From: Nannochloris sp. 'desiccata'
Lineage: Eukaryota > Chlorophyta > Trebouxiophyceae > Chlorellales > Chlorellaceae
DNA: 64,000 bases
Assembly: GCA_019044685.2 (NCBI GenBank)
Contig: JAGTXX020000015.1
Coordinates: 186,001-250,000 of the forward strand
Direction of reading: 5' to 3'
Under the pieces are notes generated by a model. It ran no database searches and had not been told where the DNA came from. It worked only from the letters and a program-made list of their open reading frames with translations. A program made the position numbers and the translations under genes. Positions 32,180-41,730 of the stretch are shown piece by piece. Numbering within the stretch: the stretch's first letter is position 1; every line of letters starts with the position of its first letter.

Positions 32180-32737
32180 GGTATTTATTTCTACCACACT
32201 CCCACAAAAGCAGATAAAATTCAAAATAGGTTTAGTGCCGGGAAGACAGCGTATTTGACCCATTTGATTGAGCTTCCCAAAACGAGCATTTCAAAATTCA
32301 AACCTCGTCTGTCGTTTCATCAACAGCGAAATTTTGGCCTTTAAGAGGAGACAAGCCAACATTCCTTCGTGGTATACTCTAAATTTCAATTCCACTTAAA
32401 TTTCAATAGCAAGTAAGATACAGTACTTCAAGGTTCAAAAGGTTCAAAGCACAATGGGCAAATAAAACAAAATCATGGGCTAGCTGCCGCCGGCATCGGA
32501 GGCTAGAGAGCCCTTCGTACAAAAAAAATAGGGAAGAGGGAAAAAAGAAGCAAAGAAGGTGTAAATCATAGTATCAATTCGTCATTGCTTGTCAATCTTA
32601 TCATCATAAACATAAAATTCGATTTATTGGTACTTGTACCTTGGAGGCGGCGGCGACCAATTTTTATAAACCCTCCAATCTAAAAAGCATCTGCAGATTC
32701 AAACCAAAACAACATGTGGAACGAATCATACACCAAT
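32180..32737. other. Intergenic between SNF2 start and NUMOD3 gene end
   Basis: About 560 bp holding the SNF2 promoter and leader on the minus strand and the NUMOD3 trailer. It contains A-rich runs (near 32520). No gene was found. Confidence 0.5.
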
Positions 32738-34733
32738 CTAAGCTCCAGCAACAGAGGTCACTTGCTCTGGGTCATCGCTATCTGCTTCAGGATTTGGCAA
32801 CCGCAATGCTCGTCGAACCTCAGCTTCCGCTTGTTTCACCTCTTTCATAGCACGATGCGCTGCAGCTTGAGCACGGACAATATCAGCTGGTATCACACAA
32901 GATGGGCCTTCTTCTGTTGCTGATGTTGCTTCTAAAGCACTCGCTGTTATATTGGAAGTGGCTGGGTCGTTCTCCGTCACGGTGGCTGCAACAACATCCT
33001 TAACCACACTCTCAGCAGGTTTCTTTTTCGTTTCTGCCAGTTTTTTACCTTCAGCCCACCCAGCACTAGCGGAGACAGCGGCTGCTTCTGCCTTTGCTTT
33101 CACCGCCGCTGCTTTGCTTTTTCTATAATCCATCGCTGCCTGCATTGCTCGACGAACACGAGGAGGCGTTGCTGCAGCACTAACAAATTTCGGAGTTGCA
33201 ATAGCAGGATCTGCTGCAAAAGAAGCAGCACGAGGCTGTTGCTGTTCCTCTTCAATGCTACTTATTCCTGCCACCGCTGCGTCCATTGCTGCTGTATTAT
33301 TTTGATCTGCCGCTTGAAGCTGTTTTTCTTCAGCTTGTTTTTTCATTTTATATTGCATAGCTATTGCTACTCGAGATGCTACAGCGGCTCTGGCTCCGGC
33401 TGTAGGGCCATTGGCATTTGTCGGGCCATTGCCTGTTGGCAGTGATGAGGTCGACGAGGTAGAATTACCATCACTACCGTAGCCATCACCCAGCCCTCCA
33501 TTGGATCCACTCTCTATTCTATTTCTAAGAACCGTACTTTCATTGAAAATACGTTCTCGTAATAAGATATATTGCTTAAATCTGCTAATTAACCACCCAA
33601 TGCCGGTATTTTGGACATCAATGGTTGTGGGTTTTCTGCCGTGGCGCTCCTGAAAAGCTTTCGTCCAGGGGGAGAGCTCCTCTTGTAGAGCACGGTATTC
33701 TCTAAGCTCAGCTTTGAATGCGTTTAAAGCTTGAGATCGTTCGCGTTTCATTGCAGCTGCTCCTCGGGGTACAGAGCCACCACCACCGCCGCCGCCGCCA
33801 CCACCACCACCAGTGCCATCGGTGGCAGATGCCTCGTAAACTGCCTCCACTGCTTTTAAGACTCTAATAGCTGCATGGCGGCGACGTTGTGCTGCAGCAA
33901 TCGCTGCTTTATGCTCTTCAGATTTTGGTCTGCCAGTGAGCTTCAGGGAAACCAGAGCTGCTGCTTCTGGAGAGAGGGGCTTGCCTTGCCGGGCGATGCT
34001 CATCTTATGCCTTGTGGCTCGACTATGTGATCGATTTAGTTTCGCTAAACGCATTTTTTCTTTGGTTTCTTCGCTCGTTGGCCTTCCTTTATTCCATGCT
34101 GGCTTTCCTTTCATTGAGTTAGTGACGTTGGCTCTAAATTGGGGATCTTGCCACCGTTTTTTTTTGGGCTTCACTAAGTTTCATACGTGCAGCTTCAGGC
34201 ATTGATTTCCCCTTGTTCCATGCAGTGCGGCGACGTATATGCTCTTCTGAATCGTCGCTAGGACTATCCGCCTGCAAGACATAATACGCGAAATGCATTT
34301 AGAGAACTAAATTCAAGAAGGGAATATGACGTCGAGAGGTCGGCAGAAAGGAATTATTGTAAGTATCTTAACAATAGTAGAAGCAAAACCTGAAGTTATT
34401 CGTGTTTAATACGTACCTGGTATGGAATATCTGGTTTGCCGTGGTTGGCACTTTGCTGTCCATCTAAAGCTGCTCGAGTTATAAGATTGATACCTACATG
34501 GCCAAAAGATTAATTAAGTAGTTAGCAACATAGGTGGAATTGTTTGAGCTAATCAGGCCATACATAGATGCAATGTCATGTAATTACGATATGTAGAAAC
34601 GCTAACCTCGAGTTGAGACTCGACTATGAGGCCTGGCAGCTACAAAATGCCCAAGTGAGTTTGCTCCAAACAATTGCGAGCGTTGGTATGAGGTAGACGC
34701 CATACAAGGATTAAGTGCTACTCCCTGTCTCAT
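32738..34733 (-). CDS. NUMOD3-domain protein, probably plastid-targeted
   Basis: Exons are 34733-34607, 34493-34417 and 34271-32738. The first 43 residues (MRQGVALNPCMASTSYQRSQ and on) look like a transit peptide. Three or more NUMOD3 units follow: RRTAWNKGKSMPEAARMKLS, KGKPAWNKGRPTSEETKEKM and LTGRPKSEEHKAAIA. NUMOD3 is a DNA-binding module found next to homing-endonuclease domains and also, without a nuclease, in plant nuclear-encoded proteins. The rest is Ala/Lys/Glu-rich with a poly-Gly tract. The frame breaks once, at a run of nine T on the plus strand (34157-34165); eight would keep QKKRWQDPQF in frame with the upstream unit. With that single correction the gene has 579 codons. The function of the plant proteins is unknown. 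Confidence 0.7.
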
Positions 34734-35698
34734 TTGAATGCGTCCAATTTTTGATACATCTCCAAAAATAAAGTTTTACAAAAGATTTATCGAAGGGATT
34801 ATCGTCCCATTTCCGCGTTTCTCTATTGTTTTTTTAGTTAATACAATACGATATTTGAATTCAAGGTATTAGAACAACAAGATATCCCCTTTGTTTTGAA
34901 AGAAAAGAGAGAAGCACGGGCAATGCACAAGCCTTCAGTCCTTTCTTCGTTGGCAAAAAACCATTAACTGAGACATTGAATGGGAGGCGCTTGTAAAGAG
35001 CAGAGTTTCTCGAGTGCCTAGCATCAGCCTCCCAGACATAATAATCTTTCCGAAAAGTGCGAGTCAAAAAGCGACAGACGCTTCGTTCACCCCAACAGCT
35101 GCTCAAAAAGATATTCTTCTTCTCGACGTCACTTACACTGACGACCTCCCAGTCAAAGAACGCTTCCAACATAAGCTGGAGCACCACAACTCTTACTTTA
35201 TTTACCTGTAATCCCTTGGTTAGAGGCAAAGTTCTATCCCATTGTCTTCACGCCTCAGGCTGCGTCACCCTCTCCCTCCGAACCTTTCTCAAAACGGACG
35301 ACCTAACTGATTCAGCCGTCAATTCTTTCCTGAAGTCTATTTAAACACACACCTATAAGTACAATTCTAAATTAACCTCTGCACGCTATTATTTAAAGAA
35401 AAAACTCCGCAGTAATCTCCTTATACCTACTGGGATAGGCTAACCTCCTTCTTAATCTCTTATATAAGGGGGGCCTGAAGCCGCAGTAGTGGCTTCTCAC
35501 GATCCCTCAAGTTACCCTGTTGAGGTTCTTTTATTTTATTTTACAGCTGCTGCGCTTACAATCTGAACAAATGTACAAGTTTATACAGAGCAGGTGAGCT
35601 TAACAGGAAACTAATAAACAAATTAAAGGGTAAAAAAATCATCTGTGCACCGTTTGCCACCGCCTATAAATTTTTTCAATTTCTTTTCAACTTGACGC
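34734..35698. other. Intergenic with possible retroelement tail and CotH 3' flank
   Basis: The NUMOD3 promoter side lies at the left. A possible retroelement remnant occupies 34980-35344. From about 35395 the sequence (aaaaaactccgcagtaatct) matches the 3' flank of the second CotH gene at 37970. No other gene is seen. Confidence 0.45.
34980..35344 (+). mobile_element. Possible 3' end of a non-LTR retrotransposon reverse-transcriptase ORF
   Basis: One frame reads AAQKDILLLDVTYTDDLPVK then KERFQHKLEHHNS, and a shifted frame continues NPLVRGKVLSHCLHASG and on to a stop at 35344. The LLLDVTY...K...H pattern followed by a hydrophobic PLV-G segment resembles the C-terminal part of LINE-type ORF2 proteins. 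A one-base shift separates the halves at about 35210. No catalytic domain is present, so it would be a dead 5'-truncated copy. The match is weak. Confidence 0.3.
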
Positions 35699-37204
35699 TC
35701 AATTTGAGTCGCTAATCTTCACTTCATTCCTATTATCGCCACTAATAAACTGCGAATCCATCCATTTCAACCTTTCCATCACCCAAGTTTCATGTGCCGA
35801 CACCTCTCTCTGCCAAATTTCTTCATAGTCAGCCCCCTTTCTCACATCTAATGCTGACGCATACTTGTCATAATTCCTCGCCACAGCAGGATCAATGGCT
35901 GTCCTTGCATCGTCGATTATATTCTGAACAGCATCGTTACTCCAAGCACTAGCCCTCAACTCATTCCACCGAAATGCCGCTCCTGCTTTAAAACGCTCAT
36001 CGGTTTTCCACATTGTTCTATACCAAATGGAAACTCCATCAGTAGGGTGTACCAAGCATCGTTCAGGTTCATCACAAATGTTGAACCTCCATCCTTCAGG
36101 GGAGATCGCAGACCCTCCAGAGAGACCAGGCCCAGAACGGCCCTCCTCAAAATACCCCTCGATAGGATACCCACAGCAATGCCCAAACGCCTCATTGTAA
36201 TCCCAGGCAGGTCCCATTGCAAGCGGTCCATCCCTATCTTTATGCATGTACGTCGATCCACGGTAGCCATCAGGGTTTTTAGTCAACTCAGTGAGAAGAA
36301 AGTAATCAGTAAAGGAGGGACCGTCGATGTAGGAAGTGTAGTTCAAATCACCACTGTTCAGAGCTGTTTGGAACTCTTTGAGGTAGTTAAAGAGCCATGT
36401 ACCTGTTGGGTTGTCTTCTGGTCCTGTGTTTTTCCGGTATTTTAATACGAAAGGGTGGGCAAAGCCCTCTAAAGGGCCAATTGTGATCTCATCATCGTCA
36501 TAGTTATTATTGTCGTAGTTAAAAATGTACCCTCCAGAGAGGTTTTTGGGCCTTAGTTTCTTTATGTTTACTCGGTCTTTGCCTCTCTTCACCCTCTCTT
36601 GAACGATATAGACTCCGTTGTAGTGCTCCATGCTTAGTTCTCTACCATCGTCAAGTAAAAAGACCTCAGCGTATACAGTCCTTGTTGCATACCGGCCAGA
36701 CGCTCTGGCGAGGTTGTATGCCAAGTAATTGCGCATTCCCAAGGTTTTATCTTCTTCAGGGCCGTATAATATCCAATCCTCCTCCTCTGGCATGCCTAAG
36801 ATAGGAAAATCTATGCCTTTACCATCCTCGCCAAGCGTTCTAAACTTGAAGCTTTTTTTGTCGAATTTTGCACTGCTTGAGCCGCGACCAGCAGCTCGAG
36901 CAGGCCCATAAAAGTCTTGAATAGACGAATTTTTAGAGCAGGTGCACAAGGTGATAAATGTGTTGACATGATGAGGGATAAGCTGGCCTGAGGAGTCGAG
37001 AAGAACGACGGGCAAGGTGGAGTTGAATCCAATGGCCTCCAACCTCGCACAACAATCCCCAGCATTGCTCGTAGACTGTAACAAAGTCCTCTGAGGGGCA
37101 GGATGAATGTTTGGAGCTTGACCAAGCGCACTGGCTTGAGAGGGTAAGTTGCAGACAGATAACAGGCTCAAGGCGAGGAAGCAAAGGCCGCTGCCACGCC
37201 ACAT
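35699..37204 (-). CDS. CotH-kinase-like secreted protein, copy A
   Basis: A single exon of 501 codons. A signal peptide (MWRGSGLCFLALSLLSVC) is followed by a Cys-containing N-terminal region. The CotH core comes next: GRGSSSAKFDKKSFKF, GMRNYLAYNLARASGRY, the chain NGVYIVQERVKRGKDRV, and the catalytic-type motif MGPAWDYNEAFG. CotH proteins are atypical secreted kinases, best known from Bacillus spore coats and Mucorales invasins, and are widespread in algae and oomycetes. Here the residues needed for the WDxD-type active site seem present, so kinase activity on extracellular or lumenal proteins is possible. The gene is a tandem duplicate of the one at 38112-39629, with strong identity through most of the length. 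Confidence 0.85.
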   Translation of the reverse strand: MWRGSGLCFLALSLLSVCNLPSQASALGQAPNIHPAPQRTLLQSTSNAGDCCARLEAIGFNSTLPVVLLDSSGQLIPHHVNTFITLCTCSKNSSIQDFYGPARAAGRGSSSAKFDKKSFKFRTLGEDGKGIDFPILGMPEEEDWILYGPEEDKTLGMRNYLAYNLARASGRYATRTVYAEVFLLDDGRELSMEHYNGVYIVQERVKRGKDRVNIKKLRPKNLSGGYIFNYDNNNYDDDEITIGPLEGFAHPFVLKYRKNTGPEDNPTGTWLFNYLKEFQTALNSGDLNYTSYIDGPSFTDYFLLTELTKNPDGYRGSTYMHKDRDGPLAMGPAWDYNEAFGHCCGYPIEGYFEEGRSGPGLSGGSAISPEGWRFNICDEPERCLVHPTDGVSIWYRTMWKTDERFKAGAAFRWNELRASAWSNDAVQNIIDDARTAIDPAVARNYDKYASALDVRKGADYEEIWQREVSAHETWVMERLKWMDSQFISGDNRNEVKISDSN

Positions 37205-38111
37205 GCTGGCTAGTGTGGGTTGCCTAGACAGTATTGTTAAGCTAATAATAAGGTTGAATGTGAGTAGTATGCGAACAAGTAGCAGAAATTTGGCTCACGC
37301 GGTTGCGATCTCACTCTTTCCGAGGAATGCAGGAATGAACTCATGGGACCGATCGAAAAGCAACTATTGGCCGTACTTAATTGGCTGGTTTGGGGGTCTG
37401 CTGTGGAAAAGGGTGGTCTAAAATTGGCATTCAACCTTATAATATATGAAATCCACAGGTTATGCAAAAAAATAGAAGGTCAAGCTCTACCAAAAGAAAC
37501 TTATGAGGTCAGGAAAAAATCGAATAAAACTTGGCTTGTTCCCGTTTGCCACTAGCAGCCTCATTCGCAAGGAAGAAAAGAAGTTACATTTCAATGTCCG
37601 CATATAACCGCCATGTATACACTCGGGACGGCAGCCGACGTGAGGCGCCGTCCTCACTATCTACATCCTTGACGTCAGTAAGTATTCAGAAAAGGCCGAG
37701 GCGATGATCAATAAAAGTAAAAATTGAATGCAAATAACTGTAACCTTCTATCCCATCAATAAACAAAAAGGCTTCAACACAACATCAATGAGTTTCTGAT
37801 AATCACAGCTCCACCCCATTATAATAACGCGTTCTGGATTCGTCAGAAAATTCTAAAAACAGGTTGTGGTTTCACAAACAGCGCAAGCAACCAACTCGTT
37901 GAAAATCTTCAAGGGCACGCTTTCTCTTCCAGCTCTATAATCTACTACACACGATATGCGCTTAAGAAGAAAAAACTCCGCAGTAATCTTGCAACCCCAA
38001 TTGGTGTCGACTGATTTAAAGTATTGTTTTAAATAGAGGTGGTCTGAAGTGTCACGCTGGTGGCTTTATTTTATTAAGTTTTTTTTTTTCAGACTTCTTT
38101 TACAACGATCT
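37205..38111. other. Spacer between the CotH paralogues
   Basis: The promoter of copy A (minus) lies at the left and the trailer of copy B at the right. The 3' flank of copy B (from 37968) repeats the 3' flank of copy A, so the duplicated unit reached past the stop codon. No further gene is seen. Confidence 0.5.
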
Positions 38112-39629
38112 TTAACGCCCAGATTGACTCAGTGTAACTGTCTCCACTTCATCACCTTCACTACTACTAAACTGCGAATCCATCCATTCCAATCTTTCCA
38201 TCACCCAGTTTTCCATCACCGACACTTCTTCTTGCCAAATTTCTTCATAGTTAGCCCCCGTTTCCACCTCTAAAGCTGACGCATACTTGTCAAAATTCCT
38301 CGCCACAGCGGGATCAATGGCTGTCCTTGCATCGTCGATTATTTTCTGAACAGCGTCGTTACTCCAAGCACTAGCCCTCAACTCATTCCACCGAAATGCC
38401 GCTCCTGCTTTAAAACGCTCATCAGTATTCCACATTGTTCTATACCAAATGGAAACTCCATCAGTAGGATCTATCAAGCATCGTTCAGGTTCATCACAAA
38501 TGTTGAACCTCCATCCTTCAGGGGAGATCGCAGACCCTCCAGAGAGACCAGGCCCAGATTGACCCAGGTCATCCCATCCCGTAATTGGATAGCCACAACA
38601 GATACCAAACGCCTCGTCATAATCCCAGGCAGGTCCCATTGCAAGCGGTCCATCCCTATCTTTATGCATGTACGTCGATCCACGGTAGCCATCAGGGTTT
38701 TTAGTCAACTCAGTGAGAAGAAAGTAATCAGTAAAGGAGGGACCGTCGATGTAGGAAGTGTAGTTCAAATCACCATTATTCAGAGCTGTTTGGAACTCTT
38801 TGAGGTAGTTAAAGAGCCATGTACCTGTAGGGTCCTCTTCTGGTGGGAATTCGTTGGGTTCTTGGAGCACAAATGGATCGGAAAACCCCTCCAAAGGGCC
38901 AAAAGTGACATCGCCGCTCTCTATATTATCGTTGTCGTACACAAAAAGGTACCCTCCAGAGAGGTTTTCAGGATTTAATTTCTTAATATCTACTCGGTCT
39001 TGACCCCTTTTCATTTTTTCTTGAGCGATATAGACTCCGTTGTAGTGCTCCATGCTTAATTCTTCACCATCGTCAAGTAAAAAAACCTCAACGTAGGTTG
39101 TTCTTGTTGCATACCGGCCAGACGCTCTGGCGAGGTTGTATGCCAAGTAATTGCGCATTCCAATAGTTTTATCAGGTTCAGGGCCATATAATATCCAATC
39201 ATCGTCCTCTGGCATGCCTAACAAGGGGAAGTCGAGGCCTTTGCCATCAGGGCCGAGCGTTTTTAATTTATAGCTCTTTTTATCGAATTTTGCACTGCTT
39301 GAACCGCGACCAGCAGCCCGAGCGGGGCCAGAATAATCTTGGATGTTTGAGTCTTGCGGAGAGCAGGTGCAAAGAGTGATTTCTGTATCGACTTTATGGG
39401 GGATAAGCTGGCCTGAAGAGTCGAGAATAACGACAGGCAAGGGGGAACTGAAGCCTATGGCCTCCAACCTAGAGCAGCAGGTAGACCCATTGGAAGATTG
39501 TAACAGTGCTCTATGCGTGTCTGAGTGGAGGCTGTTGGCTTGAGCAACGGCCAGAGAGGGTAACCTGAGGGCCAACACAACGCTTAACAAGGTGAGCAAG
39601 CAAAGGTCGCTGCCAGTGGCACGCCCCAT
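38112..39629 (-). CDS. CotH-kinase-like secreted protein, copy B
   Basis: A single exon of 505 codons, parallel to copy A. The signal peptide region (LCLLTLLSVVLALRLPSLAV) is followed by the same CotH core, with MGPAWDYDEAFG in place of copy A's DYNEAFG. The two proteins differ mainly in the signal peptide, the loop around the GPLEGF segment and the extreme C-terminus. Large central blocks such as SYIDGPSFTDYFLLTELTKN are identical. This pattern suggests a fairly recent tandem duplication with divergence or partial gene conversion. Copy B diverges from the FKBP42 gene across 255 bp. The secreted location is inferred from the signal peptide; no membrane anchor follows. Confidence 0.85.
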   Translation of the reverse strand: MGRATGSDLCLLTLLSVVLALRLPSLAVAQANSLHSDTHRALLQSSNGSTCCSRLEAIGFSSPLPVVILDSSGQLIPHKVDTEITLCTCSPQDSNIQDYSGPARAAGRGSSSAKFDKKSYKLKTLGPDGKGLDFPLLGMPEDDDWILYGPEPDKTIGMRNYLAYNLARASGRYATRTTYVEVFLLDDGEELSMEHYNGVYIAQEKMKRGQDRVDIKKLNPENLSGGYLFVYDNDNIESGDVTFGPLEGFSDPFVLQEPNEFPPEEDPTGTWLFNYLKEFQTALNNGDLNYTSYIDGPSFTDYFLLTELTKNPDGYRGSTYMHKDRDGPLAMGPAWDYDEAFGICCGYPITGWDDLGQSGPGLSGGSAISPEGWRFNICDEPERCLIDPTDGVSIWYRTMWNTDERFKAGAAFRWNELRASAWSNDAVQKIIDDARTAIDPAVARNFDKYASALEVETGANYEEIWQEEVSVMENWVMERLEWMDSQFSSSEGDEVETVTLSQSGR

Positions 39630-39884
39630 GCTGGCTATTGTTTAGATTTTGGAGAGTTCTATATGAATTATGATATTAGACAAATACCTGTAGAGTAATT
39701 CTGCGGAAAAAGAGCAGAAGCTCACGCGTTGATTCTCATTTACGCCGTCGATCCAACCGATTATCGCCTCGTCAGTGACTCTTCGCCACGGTGGCAACAA
39801 AATGAGTGTTTTATTCTTAAAACCTCAGTTTTGTTTGCTGAAAAAGAAAATACGATTTCTCAAAGACGTCCCATATCCATCAAA

Positions 39885-41275
39885 ATGGCTGAGAGCAGTG
39901 CACCTAGTATTTCAGCACCAGAAGTTGCGATCCATCTTACAGACGATGGTGGTGTTTGCAAGCTGGTTGTGCGTGAGGGCACCGGCGACATCCCTCCTTT
40001 ACACTCTAGATGTATAGGTGCGTGTAATAATATGTTTTCCGTTCGTAGCAGATCTTGCCCTTCTGAAGTGTTCTGATCGACCGCTCGGCCGCCAATCTAA
40101 CATAAAAGGTTAAGATAGGCTTAATAATTAGAACTTTTCTAAATTAACCACATCTTTAAAAGCGCCATTACCGTTTCCCTCTCTTTAGTGCACTATGTCG
40201 GCCGTTTAGCTGGTTCAGGTAGTATCTTTATGGACACGAAGGAAGCAGGATCTTCAGGTCAACCTGTCACTGTCGTTGCAGGCAGAGGTAAGAACGTTTC
40301 AAAAACATTATTTTATTAATCACTTTCTACAACAAGAATTCTTTCTTTATACAAGCTAAACAAAAATCTCTCTCCCTCTCTCGCTTCTTGCTATTTAAAA
40401 TCAAAAAAGATTCATCGACTACTGAAAGAGGCCTTCATCTTGCTGTCAGCACCATGTGTGTCGGTGAACGAGCCCACCTCTGGACAGCATCTTCCTACGG
40501 CTACGGCGCTCGTGGCAATTTCTCCTTCCCCACAATCCCCCCAGACACAGACCTCATCTACGACATTGAATTACTTGATTTTGAGCCACCAACAGAGGGG
40601 AAATCTCACTCGGACATGACTTTTGAAGAGAGATTGGAGTCTGCAGAAAGGCGGAGATTGGAAGGAAACGAGTTGTATAAATCTGAGCAGTACGAAGAAG
40701 CTCTGGGGCGGTACAGTGTTGCATTGTCCTTTGTAGATGAAGATCTAATGATTCAAGTACAAGGTTTCCATTATGATAAGGCCATAGCAACACGTGTGCC
40801 TGCTTTGCTCAATTCCTCCGCGTGCCATTTAAAATTAGGGGACTACAATGCGGCGATTAGTTCTGCATCACAGGTGTTGACTGAACAGCCTGGCAATGCA
40901 AAGGCGTTGTTTCGTAGGGGGACAGCACGGAATGCTTTGGGGCAGACGGATGCTGCGTTGCAAGATCTTGCAGCAGCGAAGAAAGCGGCACCTGGGGACC
41001 CGGCCATCGCCCGAGAGCTGCATGCTGTGTTGAAGTCAATGAAAGAACAGCGACAAGCAGGGGCCAATTTATTTAGAGGGTTGCTCGACAAAGAAGACGC
41101 GAAAGAGCTGTATAGTGATCAAGAAGAGGAAGAGAATGAAGAAAGAAATGTGTCAACAAGAGAAAAAGACGGGCATAGTGGTGGAGGTGATGGTGCTCCT
41201 CAAGGCTTTTTTGCGTCCTTTATGCAAGTTCTATGCCCTTTTATTTTCGGAAGGCCGAAATATCATGAGCAGTAG
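39885..41275 (+). CDS. TWD1: FKBP42/TWISTED DWARF1-like immunophilin with TPR domain
   Basis: Exons are 39885-40017, 40189-40287 and 40410-41275. The spliced protein has 365 residues, the same as Arabidopsis TWD1. The FKBP fold is degenerate (VHYVGRLAGSGSIFMDT, then GLHLAVSTMCVGERAHLW) and ends with RGNFSFPTIPPDTDLIYD, a close match to the plant protein. The linker SDMTFEERLESAERRRLEGN leads into three TPR motifs (about residues 180-290). A hydrophobic C-terminal segment (GFFASFMQVLCPFIF) fits the in-plane membrane anchor. In plants TWD1 works with HSP90 and chaperones ABCB auxin transporters at the ER and plasma membrane, with little isomerase activity. In an alga the client is unknown. The third-exon acceptor has a weak pyrimidine tract but keeps the frame. 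Confidence 0.88.
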
Positions 41276-41730
41276 TAACAGTGTATCTTCTCATTACATT
41301 TATATTAATCTCTCTTAGAGAATTAGGTAAGAACGAACGCTATCTTATTGCTTTTTTCAGTGCCATCACGGAATATTAATGTGTTCGCTGGCTCTGAAAA
41401 AGATTATCCGCAAGATTACAAACTACTTTGCTGCAACAACTCCATAGAATTTTGTAAAGTCGACCCAATGGAGCAATATACCCTAAAAGACAATTAAATT
41501 TAAATAAATCTAAAGTCAAATGCAAACAGTAGTATTGAGGAGTCGACGCCCTGCTGTGCATGGGGTTTCAGTACAGGCTTCACTGCTATACAAGCCTGTA
41601 CGACCAGCATAATCGGTAAGAGCAACTTGATTATTCTACAAAAAATCTTATAATTTAGTTATTTGAAGTGGCTAATACAAAACTCATGGCATGAATCTTT
41701 AGGAATGAGAATGGCGTTACCGAATTCCCT
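41276..41730. other. Convergent intergenic region
   Basis: Trailers of FKBP42 (plus) and the J-domain gene (minus). A 13-nt inverted pair (gtacaggcttcac... / ...tacaagcctgtac, near 41571-41610) could form a short hairpin. Nothing else is evident. Confidence 0.45.

Noticed and set aside
41560..41640. A possible tRNA-like fold
   Set aside because: The short hairpin lacks the T-loop consensus and an acceptor stem, so no tRNA is called. No tRNA was found anywhere in the window.
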